A stretch of DNA of 5,481 nt from Amnimonas aquatica (lineage in GTDB: Bacteria > Pseudomonadota > Gammaproteobacteria > Pseudomonadales > Moraxellaceae), in contig NZ_PTQZ01000120.1 of NCBI RefSeq assembly GCF_002943415.1, positions 1 to 5,481 of the forward strand, in the 5' to 3' direction. This document shows, piece by piece, positions 1 to 5,435 of the stretch (position 1 is the first letter of the stretch; every line of letters begins with the position of its first letter). Both the position numbers and the translations under genes were made by a program. A model generated the notes under the pieces. That model saw only the letters and a list, made by a program, of their open reading frames with translations, was not told the DNA's origin and ran no database searches.

Positions 1-485
1 CGAGCCATGTACTTCTGCACCGAGCTGACGGAAATGCCCAGCTCGCGCGCGATGTCGGGGTAGGTCATGCCGTCGAGCTGGGACATGAGGAAAGCGCGCC
101 GGACCAGTCCGGGCAGGCCATCGAGCAGGCGGTCGATCTCGACCAGCGTCTCCAGCAGCGCCAGCTGCTCCTCGGCCGACGGGCTGTAGGCCGGCGGCAG
201 CGCCGCCAGCGCCTCGTGATAGGCCCGCTCCAGCGCGGCGCGCCGGTACTGGTCGATCATCAGGCCCTTGGCGATGGTGGTCAGCAGCGGCCGGATCTCC
301 GCACGCGCCATCAGGTCGGGCCGCGCGAGCAGGCGCAGGAAGGTGTCCTGGCTCAGGTCCTCGGCACGATGCCGGCAACCGAGCCTGTGCCGCAGCCAGC
401 TGGTCAGCCAGGGCTGATGGTGTCGGTACAGGGTATCGGGCAGCGTCGCTGCCGCCAGCTGCGCGGACGGGGAAGGCATGGACAT
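1..485 (-). CDS. FecI-like ECF RNA polymerase sigma factor (C-terminus cut by window edge)
   Basis: Alternative sigma factor of the FecI (iron starvation) type, which in known cases directs RNA polymerase to iron-siderophore uptake genes on a signal relayed from an outer-membrane receptor through a FecR anti-sigma partner. I translated it by hand from the minus strand: 161 complete codons are visible before the edge. Region 2 shows the typical WLTSWLRHRLGCRHRAEDLSQ stretch split over residues 26-46, with DTFLRLL at 47-53. Region 4 near the end shows LDGMTYPDIARELGIS followed by VSSVQKYMA, the -35-binding helix-turn-helix. FecI proteins are about 170 residues, so only some 10-15 residues are missing. 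ATG at 485 is used; an in-frame ATG at 479 and GTG at 503 are alternatives, none with a clear Shine-Dalgarno site. A FecR gene is expected past the left edge but is not visible. Family assignment is firm; the exact target genes are unknown. Confidence 0.9.
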   Translation of the reverse strand, partial: MSMPSPSAQLAAATLPDTLYRHHQPWLTSWLRHRLGCRHRAEDLSQDTFLRLLARPDLMARAEIRPLLTTIAKGLMIDQYRRAALERAYHEALAALPPAYSPSAEEQLALLETLVEIDRLLDGLPGLVRRAFLMSQLDGMTYPDIARELGISVSSVQKYMA

Positions 486-509
486 GACCGGGACGGAATT
501 CACCCGATC

Positions 510-538
510 ATCATAATAATATATATTCTTATTTACAA
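510..538 (-). promoter_or_regulatory. Sigma-70 promoter of the FecI-like gene
   Basis: On the minus strand a -35 element TTGTAA (plus positions 533-538) and a -10 element TATGAT (510-515) are separated by exactly 17 bases (516-532). They match the consensus hexamers at 4/6 and 5/6. The region is strikingly AT-rich against its GC-rich surroundings. The predicted transcription start falls near 503-504, leaving a leader of about 18 nt to the ATG at 485. Confidence 0.65.
515..533 (-). promoter_or_regulatory. Putative Fur box overlapping the FecI-like promoter
   Basis: The 19 bases on the minus strand, AATAAGAATATATATTATT, match the classical Fur consensus GATAATGATAATCATTATC at 12 of 19 positions by hand count. 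The site fills the whole spacer and touches both promoter hexamers, so bound Fur would block RNA polymerase. This fits known Fur repression of FecI-type sigma genes. The caveat is that any AT-rich stretch gains some Fur-box similarity by chance. Confidence 0.5.
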
Positions 539-546
539 TACTGAAA

Positions 547-569
547 CCGGCGTGCTGCGCTCACGCCGG
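547..569 (-). terminator. Hairpin terminator downstream of the araC-type gene
   Basis: A perfect 8-bp stem, CCGGCGTG (547-554) with CACGCCGG (562-569), encloses a 7-nt loop. Read on the minus strand it lies 45 nt past the regulator's stop codon and is followed by TTTCAGTATTGT, a weak and interrupted U-tract. It sits just before the sigma factor promoter, a sensible place to stop read-through. The poor U-tract makes its efficiency uncertain. Confidence 0.5.
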
Positions 570-613
570 CGGCACTCGCCCCGGCACCGGCAGCAGTACC
601 GGCCCCTCCCCGC

Positions 614-1645
614 TCAGCCCCGCTCGGCACGGTATTCCCGTGGCGACTTCCCGGTCCAGCGCCGGAAGGCGCGGCCGAAATTGGACGGATCCTGGTAACC
701 CAGCTCGGCGGCGATCTGGTCCACCGTCAGCGTGCTGTGCAGCAGCAGCTCCACCGCCCGCCCGCGGCGCAGCTGCTCGATGATCATCTGGTAGCTGGTG
801 CCGAGCTCGGCGAGGCGGCGGCGCAGCGTGCGCGCGCCCAGCCCGAGGACATCGGCGATGCGCTCCAGCGAGGCGTCATCGGCCAGATGCTGGCGCGCGG
901 CACGGCGCACGTCGGCGAGCAGGCCGCCGCCGCCCTGCAGGCGCTCGTGCAGGCGCCGCAGCTCCTCCTCGCACTGGGCGGTGGCCATCTGCAGCAGCTG
1001 CGGATCGGGTTGGCTGATGGGCAGCAGCAGGCCGGCGCGCGGGAAGCGGAACTGGTTGAAGGCGGCATCGAACAGCAGGTCGGCCTGCGCCAGCTCGGGC
1101 CAGTGCTCGTGGTGCGGCTGCCGGGGCCGCGCCAGCCGCACCACGCCATTGAAGTCGCGCCCGGTGACCTGGCGGCCGCAGACGGCGATCAGCGTCATCA
1201 GCGCATCCAGCAGCACCGGTCCCATGGGCCCCAGCGGCACGCGCTCGTCGAGCTGCACCACCGCCATGTCGTCCTCGCGGAAGAGCCGGATCTCGAACAG
1301 GCTGGTGCGGGTACGGAAATAGCGGATGCTGATGTCCAGCGCCTCGCCGATGGTGCGACTGGACAGGATGGCATAGCCCAGGAAGCCGTGGCTGCGCAGG
1401 TCCAGACGCCGGCCCAGGGCCAGGCCCAGCCCGGGATCGGGGTCCAGCTGCAGGAGGTTGACGAACAGGCGCAGACAGACCGGCAGCGGCACCTGGCAGC
1501 CCGGCTGCTCGAGATCCGCCAGCGCCAGTCCCGTGCCCGCCAGCACCTGCGCCACCGGCAGGCCGCGCTGCTCCGCCTGCTGGCAGGCGAGCGCGAGGTA
1601 ATGTCCGGAGAGAGTCTCCTCGCCGCCCCGCCGTGTCGCCGTCAT
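614..1645 (-). CDS. AraC-family transcriptional regulator (Arabinose_bd PF12625 + HTH, OruR/ArgR type)
   Basis: A 343-residue DNA-binding transcription factor. The N-terminal two thirds (about residues 15-205) resemble the PF12625 ligand-sensing domain of OruR/ArgR-like regulators, including the conserved segment HGFLGYAILSS with TIGEALDISIRYFRTR after it. The C-terminal domain (about 256-343) has both AraC helix-turn-helix units: SLERIADVLGLGARTLRRRL at 259-278 and LTVDQIAAELGYQDPSNFGR starting at 306, closing with the family signature FRRWTGKSPREYR. The length is normal for the family. The start at 1645 is favoured by AGGAG (plus 1655-1659) nine bases upstream. It is transcribed away from the PF10118 gene at 1862, so that gene and the regulator itself are its most likely targets. 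The ligand cannot be told from sequence; regulators of this type sense amino acids, lipids or other small molecules. Confidence 0.9.
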   Translation of the reverse strand: MTATRRGGEETLSGHYLALACQQAEQRGLPVAQVLAGTGLALADLEQPGCQVPLPVCLRLFVNLLQLDPDPGLGLALGRRLDLRSHGFLGYAILSSRTIGEALDISIRYFRTRTSLFEIRLFREDDMAVVQLDERVPLGPMGPVLLDALMTLIAVCGRQVTGRDFNGVVRLARPRQPHHEHWPELAQADLLFDAAFNQFRFPRAGLLLPISQPDPQLLQMATAQCEEELRRLHERLQGGGGLLADVRRAARQHLADDASLERIADVLGLGARTLRRRLAELGTSYQMIIEQLRRGRAVELLLHSTLTVDQIAAELGYQDPSNFGRAFRRWTGKSPREYRAERG

Positions 1646-1861
1646 CGCACATCACTCCTGCCCCGACCGATGGCCGCTAATGACCGATTTTCGGCAGACA
1701 TTAACCTTCAGGCATCAAGACTGGCAAGTCACAGTAAGGTCACGGGCCTTTTCATGCGCCCTTGCACCCGGCCGCGACCCCGCGACCGGCCAGCGGGTCC
1801 CTGCGCGGACCCGGACACGAGCGCCCGGCGTGACGGGCGGAAAGACGGCGGAGAGACGGCC
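1646..1861. promoter_or_regulatory. Divergent control region between araC-type and PF10118 genes
   Basis: This 216-bp gap separates two divergent starts and must hold both promoters. The 1680-1745 part is less GC-rich than its flanks. It has three GGCA cores on the plus strand (1693, 1711, 1723), each followed by A-rich sequence, which could be half-sites for an AraC-type protein, and a small CCGA-TTT-TCGG palindrome at 1684-1694. TGACC at 1681-1685 and GGTCA at 1738-1742 form a widely spaced inverted pair. No hexamer pair close to the sigma-70 consensus was found on either strand, which fits an activator-dependent promoter. The open frames across this gap are antisense or shadow frames and do not look like protein. 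Confidence 0.4.
1850..1855 (+). promoter_or_regulatory. Ribosome binding site of the PF10118 gene
   Basis: GGAGAG lies six bases before the ATG at 1862. This decides the start: the reading frame stays open more than 1.1 kb upstream, but that part is low-complexity antisense of the araC-type gene and has no family similarity. Confidence 0.7.
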
Positions 1862-2701
1862 ATGATCAGCAAGACACCCCTGCGCATCCGCGTGCGCCGC
1901 ATGGACTACGACATGAGCGGCCTGCGCCGCTACTGGTACAATGACAACGCCTGGATCACCCACTTCCTGAACGCGCTGTCGACCACCTTCCCGGATGGCG
2001 AGCGCTTCTTCATCCACTCTGTGCGCAATTTCGAGCAGCAGATCAGGGACCCCGAACTGCAGGCGCAGATCCGCGCCTTCATCGGCCAGGAGGCCAACCA
2101 CGGCAAGGAGCACGAGGCCTTCAACCAGGCCCTGATCGACCAGCACGGCCTGCCGCTGGAGAGCAAGCTGAAGTTCATGAAGAACGCGCTGGCCTGGGCC
2201 AAGAAACGCTGGTCGCCGCGCGAGCAGCTGGCCATGACCGCCGGCTTCGAGCACTTCACCGCCATCCTCGCCAACCTGCTGCTGGAGCGGAAGGATGCCA
2301 TCGCCGACATCGCCGGGGTCTACAGCGACATGTTCCTCTGGCACGCGGTCGAGGAGACCGAGCACAAGGCCGTGGCCTTCGACCTCTACCAGGCGGTCGA
2401 CGGCGACTACTGGCTGCGCGTGAAATCCATGGCGCTGGCCACCTTCTTCTTCATGCTGGTGACGCTGCGCATGCAGTACAGCCTGCTGAAGCACGACAAC
2501 CAGCTCGGCAACTGGCGCGACGCGCTGGGTTTCGCGAAGTTCATGCTGGTCAAGCCCGGCTTCCTGACCCGCATCATCCCGCAGTACCTGGACTACTACC
2601 GCCCCGGCTTCCACCCCTGGCAGCACGACAACCGTCACCTGATCGATCCGCACATCGCGGCGCTGGCGGCGCACGAACTGCACGCGGTGAAGGCGGCCTG
2701 A
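1862..2701 (+). CDS. PF10118 'metal-dependent hydrolase', ferritin-like diiron candidate
   Basis: A 279-residue protein of the PF10118 family, annotated as predicted metal-dependent hydrolase; I know of no firmly established reaction for it. Recognisable conserved blocks are FPDGERFF (43-50), IGQEANHGKEHEAFN (74-88), FEHFTA (129-134) and WHAVEETEHKAVAFDLY (160-176). They spell the ferritin-like pattern E (47), E-x2-H (77/80), E (130), E-x2-H (165/168), a carboxylate-bridged diiron set; H84, H131 and H161 are extra nearby histidines. A hydrophobic stretch at about 190-202 (MALATFFFMLVTL) may form a buried helix or touch the membrane. There is no signal peptide, so a cytoplasmic location is expected. 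Length and blocks look complete. It is divergent from an AraC-type regulator, a likely inducer of this gene. Whether it is a hydrolase or an oxygenase/oxidase is open; the motif favours diiron oxidation chemistry (inference). Confidence 0.88.
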   Translation: MISKTPLRIRVRRMDYDMSGLRRYWYNDNAWITHFLNALSTTFPDGERFFIHSVRNFEQQIRDPELQAQIRAFIGQEANHGKEHEAFNQALIDQHGLPLESKLKFMKNALAWAKKRWSPREQLAMTAGFEHFTAILANLLLERKDAIADIAGVYSDMFLWHAVEETEHKAVAFDLYQAVDGDYWLRVKSMALATFFFMLVTLRMQYSLLKHDNQLGNWRDALGFAKFMLVKPGFLTRIIPQYLDYYRPGFHPWQHDNRHLIDPHIAALAAHELHAVKAA

Positions 2702-2710
2702 ACACCACGC

Positions 2711-2757
2711 GACCGACAAATGCATGATCCCGTGCCTGCGGGATCATGCATTCGGTC
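2711..2757. repeat. Long inverted repeat with one 3-nt bulge
   Basis: The left arm is GACCGA (2711-2716) plus ATGCATGATCCCG (2720-2732), and the right arm is CGGGATCATGCAT (2739-2751) plus TCGGTC (2752-2757). The arms pair perfectly over 19 bp except for CAA (2717-2719) bulging from the left one; the loop is TGCCTG. It begins 9 nt after the PF10118 stop codon and ends 11 nt before the TATAAT box of the next gene. No U-tract follows on either strand, so it is not a textbook intrinsic terminator, though it could slow polymerase or protect the upstream mRNA 3' end. It could also be an operator, as the right arm covers the expected -35 position. Confidence 0.85.
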
Positions 2758-2768
2758 ATGTCACTGTC

Positions 2769-2774
2769 TATAAT
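2769..2774 (+). promoter_or_regulatory. Consensus -10 box for a probably leaderless transcript
   Basis: A perfect TATAAT ends six bases before the ATG at 2781, so transcription would be expected to start at or within a base or two of that ATG. No good -35 hexamer is found 16-18 bp upstream; that position lies in the right arm of the inverted repeat. This suggests either a weak promoter or one that needs a bound activator. Confidence 0.55.
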
Positions 2775-2780
2775 GTGGGC

Positions 2781-2999
2781 ATGATAAGAAGTCCGCTGTT
2801 CCCCGATCACACCGACATTGACGTCGCGACACTCGAAGGCATGGACATAGAAGCGCTGGAGGCACTGGTCAGCCAGGCCGCCGCCGCCCTGCAACGCCAC
2901 AGGGAAAACAACCGTCGCTCGCTGCAGAGCGACATGGGAAAGCTCGCCCGCCAGGCGGGCCTCAGCCCGGCCGAATGGCAGATGCTGGTAGGCGACTGA
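2781..2999 (+). CDS. Small H-NS-like protein lacking a DNA-binding domain
   Basis: A 72-residue hypothetical protein. After an acidic N-terminal segment (about 1-20) comes a predicted helical region, MDIEALEALVSQAAAALQ (21-38), then RHRENNRRSLQSDMGKLARQ and AGLSPAEWQMLVGD to the end. The heptad-like leucine/alanine pattern, the charged middle and the final 'A-G-L-S-x-x-E' resemble the oligomerisation region and linker start of proteobacterial H-NS family proteins. The C-terminal AT-hook-like DNA-binding domain (W-x-G-x-G-R-x-P) is absent, and I found no remnant of it downstream in any frame. Start: the TATAAT box six bases upstream and the lack of any Shine-Dalgarno site favour ATG 2781 on a leaderless mRNA; in-frame ATG 2724 lies inside the inverted repeat, and ATG 2841 would give 52 residues. 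If related to H-NS, it could act as a partner or antagonist by mixed oligomers. That is inference, and it could instead be an unrelated helical protein. Confidence 0.6.
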   Translation: MIRSPLFPDHTDIDVATLEGMDIEALEALVSQAAAALQRHRENNRRSLQSDMGKLARQAGLSPAEWQMLVGD

Positions 3000-3004
3000 G
3001 CTGC

Positions 3005-3042
3005 CATGGCGCCAGCCATGCCCGCCTGGGCATCAGCCAGGC
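3005..3042. terminator. Tandem hairpins between convergent genes
   Basis: Two adjacent stems lie just after the small gene's stop codon: CATGGC-gcca-GCCATG (3005-3020) and GCCTGG-gcatcag-CCAGGC (3024-3042). An alternative stem, ATGCCC-gcct-GGGCAT (3018-3033), would compete with both. They sit between convergent transcription units, where a bidirectional terminator is expected, but no U-tract follows on either strand, so termination by hairpin alone is doubtful. Confidence 0.35.
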
Positions 3043-3079
3043 TCCCGGAACGGCAACGCGCACTCCCTCCACCCGCTCC

Positions 3080-4198
3080 TCACTCGTCGAAGGTGCCGCA
3101 CTCCGCCGCCGCCGGCACGTGCTTGCAGCGCGCGCGCTTGAGCATGCTCATCATGACCGGATCGTAGACGCCCTGCTTGGTCAGGTAGCGCCGGGCCTCG
3201 CCGAGCATTTCGTAGTACTTGTCCTGGTCGGCCTTGGGCAGGTCGATCCACAGGTTGCGCGGAATGTCGCTCTCCGCCTCGCGCAGCATGGCGATCAGCT
3301 TGTCGATGTGCTCCAGGCCGAAGCGGCGCAGCTGGTTCAGGCGGGCATCGAGGTCGGGAATCTTGGGCAGCACGCGGTCGCGGCGGATCACCAGCGCGCC
3401 GGACGCCTGCAGCAGCGGGAAGCGGATCACCCCGCCCTTCGTGCCCACGCCCTTGGCCAGCTCCATGGGCTTGAAGCCCATGGCAGGCGCCGCGATGATG
3501 TCGGCCTGGCCGTTGTTGAACTTGCCGGCGTAGGTGCTGAAATCTGCCGGCACCGGCTGCGCGCCGATGCCGGAGATCATCTTGCCCAGCGTCGGCTCCC
3601 ACTCCAGCACCACCACGCGCTTGCCGGCGGCCTTGGCCAGCGAGTTGATCTTGCGGTCGTTGACGAACACGAAGATGGCGCCGATGGGCATGACGCCCGC
3701 CACCTGGTAGCGCCCGTTGATCGCCAGCGAAGCCACCACCGGGTTGGCCAGCATCTCCAGCAGCGACTTCATCTCCTCGTAGCTGCGCAGGTTGCCGGGT
3801 GCGTCCAGGCTGCCGAGGATGGCGTTGAACTGCTTGGCGCGCAGGGTCGACAGTGCCACCGCGTCGCACTGGCCGGACTTGAAGTCCTCGGCGGCCACGC
3901 GCTCGTCGCTGTAGCCCTTGATCTCGGCGATCAGGTTCCATTCCCTGGCGAAAGCGGCGAGCTCGCGCGCGGTCTGGATGATCTTGCCGTTGGGGCCCAG
4001 CGGGTCGAAGATGCAGAAGCTCATCTGCACCGGACGCGGCAGCGGCTGCGGCAGGCCGGCCTTGCCCGGCTGGGCCGCCGGCAGCGCCAGGCCGCCGGCC
4101 GGCTTGTCACTGGCCAGGGCGGTGCCCGCCAGACCGCCGCAGAGCAGCAGCGCGGACAGGGCTCGGCGGCTGCGCGCCATCAGGACGGACTGCTTCAT
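3080..4198 (-). CDS. AdeT1/2-type putative periplasmic solute-binding protein, distal paralogue
   Basis: A 372-residue secreted protein that I place in the AdeT1/2 family (PF19582, 'putative solute-binding protein'). It has a Sec signal peptide, MKQSVLMARSRR followed by a hydrophobic core, with likely cleavage at ALA|SD (29/30). A Pro/Ala/Gly-rich linker (about 32-56) follows that its sister lacks. The core (57-372) has FCIFDPLGPNG (61-71), YSDERVAAEDFKSGQCD (96-112), GRYQVAGVMPIGAIFVFVNDR, GKFNNGQADIIAAPAMGFKP, GGVIRFPLLQASG and a C-terminal RCKH...EC..FDE. C62, C111, C358 and C367 are conserved in the sister and probably form two disulphides. The start at 4198 is chosen because AGGA, overlapping the upstream gene's stop codon, lies eight bases before it; an in-frame ATG at 4231 would overlap that gene. 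It is the second gene of an operon. AdeT proteins were once called efflux components in Acinetobacter; the fold and signal peptide argue for ligand binding. The ligand is unknown. Confidence 0.85.
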   Translation of the reverse strand: MKQSVLMARSRRALSALLLCGGLAGTALASDKPAGGLALPAAQPGKAGLPQPLPRPVQMSFCIFDPLGPNGKIIQTARELAAFAREWNLIAEIKGYSDERVAAEDFKSGQCDAVALSTLRAKQFNAILGSLDAPGNLRSYEEMKSLLEMLANPVVASLAINGRYQVAGVMPIGAIFVFVNDRKINSLAKAAGKRVVVLEWEPTLGKMISGIGAQPVPADFSTYAGKFNNGQADIIAAPAMGFKPMELAKGVGTKGGVIRFPLLQASGALVIRRDRVLPKIPDLDARLNQLRRFGLEHIDKLIAMLREAESDIPRNLWIDLPKADQDKYYEMLGEARRYLTKQGVYDPVMMSMLKRARCKHVPAAAECGTFDE

Positions 4199-4209
4199 GC
4201 CTGGATTCC

Positions 4210-5277
4210 TCATTCGTCGAAGAGACTGCATTCTTCGTTGGACGGCTCGTGCTTGCAGCGCACCTTGCGCAACAGGTTCATGACACTGGTGTCGTAGACG
4301 CCGTCAGCGGTCATGCGCAGGCGCGCCTCGCGCAGCATGCGCGAGTACTTGGCCTTCTCGGCGTCCGACAGCTCGATCCAGACTTCCTTGGGCATGGCCG
4401 CCTCGGCCGCCTTCAGGCGCACGATGAAATCGTCGATGAAACGCAGGACGTAGTCACGAAGCTGCAGCAGGCGCTCGTCGAGGTCGGGGATCTTGGGCAG
4501 CACCAGGTCGCGCCGGATCAGGATGGTGCCGGTGGCCTGCAGCAGCGGGAAACGGATCACCCCGCCCTTGCTGCCCACGCCCCGGTACAGTTCCAGCGGC
4601 TGGTAGGCCATGGCCGGCGCCGCGATGATGTCGACCTGGCCGTTGTTGAACTTGCCGGCGAAGCTGGTGATGTCGGAAGCCACCGGCTGTGCGCCGATGG
4701 CCGAGATCATCTTGGCCTGCGACGGATCCCAGTCCAGCACCGCCACCTTCTTGCCGGCCGCTTTCTCGATGCTGTTGATGCTGCGGTCGCGCACCATGAC
4801 GAAAAGCGCGCCGATGGGCAGCACGCCCGCCACCTGGTAGCGCCCCGCGATCGACATGGGCGCGAAGGCCGGGTGCGCCATGGCGCGCACCAGCGTGCGC
4901 AGCTCTTCGTAGCTGCGCAGGTTGCCGGGGGCATCGATGCTGCCGACCTGACGGTTGAACTGCTTGGCGCGCAGCGAACTGAGACCGACGATCTCGCACT
5001 GGCCGGCCTTGAAGTCCTCGGCGGCGATGCGCTCGTCCGGATAGGTGCGCAGCTGCACATCCAGACCCCAGCGACGGGCATCGAGCATGAGGTCCTTGGC
5101 CATGTTGGCGACCGGGCCGTTGGCGCCGACGGGATCGAACACGCAGGCGCGCAGCTTGACCGCCGGCGACAGCGGCTTCAGCGGCTCGGCGGCCGGCAAG
5201 AGGGAACTCGCGGCCAGCAGGGCCATGAACGGCAGCGCCGGCGAAAACAGACAGCGGAGAAGAGACGAATATGACAT
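4210..5277 (-). CDS. AdeT1/2-type putative periplasmic solute-binding protein, proximal paralogue
   Basis: A 355-residue secreted protein of the same family as its downstream neighbour, about 58% identical over the core (185 of 318 positions in an ungapped hand alignment). The signal peptide is MSYSSLLRCLFSP plus a hydrophobic core, with likely cleavage at PAA|EP (30/31), and the fold begins almost at once without a Pro-rich linker. Matching landmarks are ACVFDPVGANG (44-54), YPDERIAAEDFKAGQCE (79-95), GRYQVAGVLPIGALFVMVRDR, GKFNNGQVDIIAAPAMAYQP, GGVIRFPLLQATG and the tail RCKH...EC..FDE. Cysteines are C45, C94, C341 and C350. ATG 5277 is preferred because it starts directly at a signal peptide; the frame runs on to an ATG at 5358, but the added 27 residues look unlike a leader. 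Only a weak GGGA site precedes 5277. Its stop codon is 11 bp from the next start, so the two are almost surely cotranscribed. No membrane permease is visible nearby. Confidence 0.85.
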   Translation of the reverse strand: MSYSSLLRCLFSPALPFMALLAASSLLPAAEPLKPLSPAVKLRACVFDPVGANGPVANMAKDLMLDARRWGLDVQLRTYPDERIAAEDFKAGQCEIVGLSSLRAKQFNRQVGSIDAPGNLRSYEELRTLVRAMAHPAFAPMSIAGRYQVAGVLPIGALFVMVRDRSINSIEKAAGKKVAVLDWDPSQAKMISAIGAQPVASDITSFAGKFNNGQVDIIAAPAMAYQPLELYRGVGSKGGVIRFPLLQATGTILIRRDLVLPKIPDLDERLLQLRDYVLRFIDDFIVRLKAAEAAMPKEVWIELSDAEKAKYSRMLREARLRMTADGVYDTSVMNLLRKVRCKHEPSNEECSLFDE

Positions 5278-5381
5278 GCGCGGGTCCCGATCCTGTTTCT
5301 GGTGACAGGTATGGCGATTCCGGAAACGGCCGCTGGTCGCGACCGGACGCCACGGCAACCGACCGCGGCAAGATGACGCGC

Positions 5382-5410
5382 ATTGTTGTCAATTTCGCCG
5401 GGGTTGTCCA
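5382..5410 (-). promoter_or_regulatory. Candidate promoter of the binding-protein operon
   Basis: On the minus strand TGGACA (plus 5405-5410; 5/6 to the -35 consensus) is followed after 17 bases by AACAAT (5382-5387; 4/6 to the -10). A leader of roughly 100 nt would precede the ATG at 5277. A perfect TTGACA also occurs on this strand at 5386-5391, but no -10 fits it. This is the best pair I could find, not a strong one. Confidence 0.35.
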
Positions 5411-5413
5411 CGA

Positions 5414-5435
5414 CCCGTCGGTCATCACCGACGGG
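5414..5435. repeat. Perfect 9-bp hairpin upstream of the binding-protein operon
   Basis: CCCGTCGGT (5414-5422) and ACCGACGGG (5427-5435) form a perfect stem with a 4-nt loop. It lies directly upstream of the candidate -35 element. Neither side has a U-tract. It may end a minus-strand gene coming from the right edge: a frame there stops at 5444-5446, nine bases before the stem. It could also be an operator. Confidence 0.5.

Noticed and set aside
216..698. Plus-strand 160-residue frame across the sigma gene and its promoter
   Set aside because: Runs through the AT-rich promoter as a string of isoleucines and is antisense to the FecI-like gene.
737..1861. Long open frame on the plus strand upstream of and in frame with the PF10118 gene, suggesting a 654-residue protein
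   Set aside because: It runs antisense to the well-supported araC-type gene, is rich in Gln, Arg and Ala as GC-rich shadow frames are, and a good ribosome site at 1850-1855 marks the real start at 1862.
1715..2725. 336-residue minus-strand frame antisense to the PF10118 gene
   Set aside because: Composition is Val/Gln/Arg-heavy without any recognisable motif, and it covers a gene with clear conserved blocks on the other strand.
2724..2780. Upstream in-frame ATG giving a 91-residue version of the small protein
   Set aside because: It lies inside the inverted repeat, upstream of the TATAAT box, without a ribosome site, and the extra residues are read through promoter sequence.
2975..4297. 440-residue plus-strand frame opposite the distal binding protein
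   Set aside because: His/Gln/Ala/Leu-rich shadow of a well-supported gene; no domain recognisable and no promoter or ribosome site seen.
4249..5274. 341-residue plus-strand frame opposite the proximal binding protein
   Set aside because: Same shadow composition as the other antisense frames, with matching artefacts (such as NLPA and QHARHLVAP) in both because the sense genes are paralogues.
3080..5277. The near-identical DNA blocks in the two binding protein genes as a mobile or dispersed repeat
   Set aside because: Similarity follows codons across the whole coding length, as expected from gene duplication; no terminal inverted repeats or target duplications were seen.
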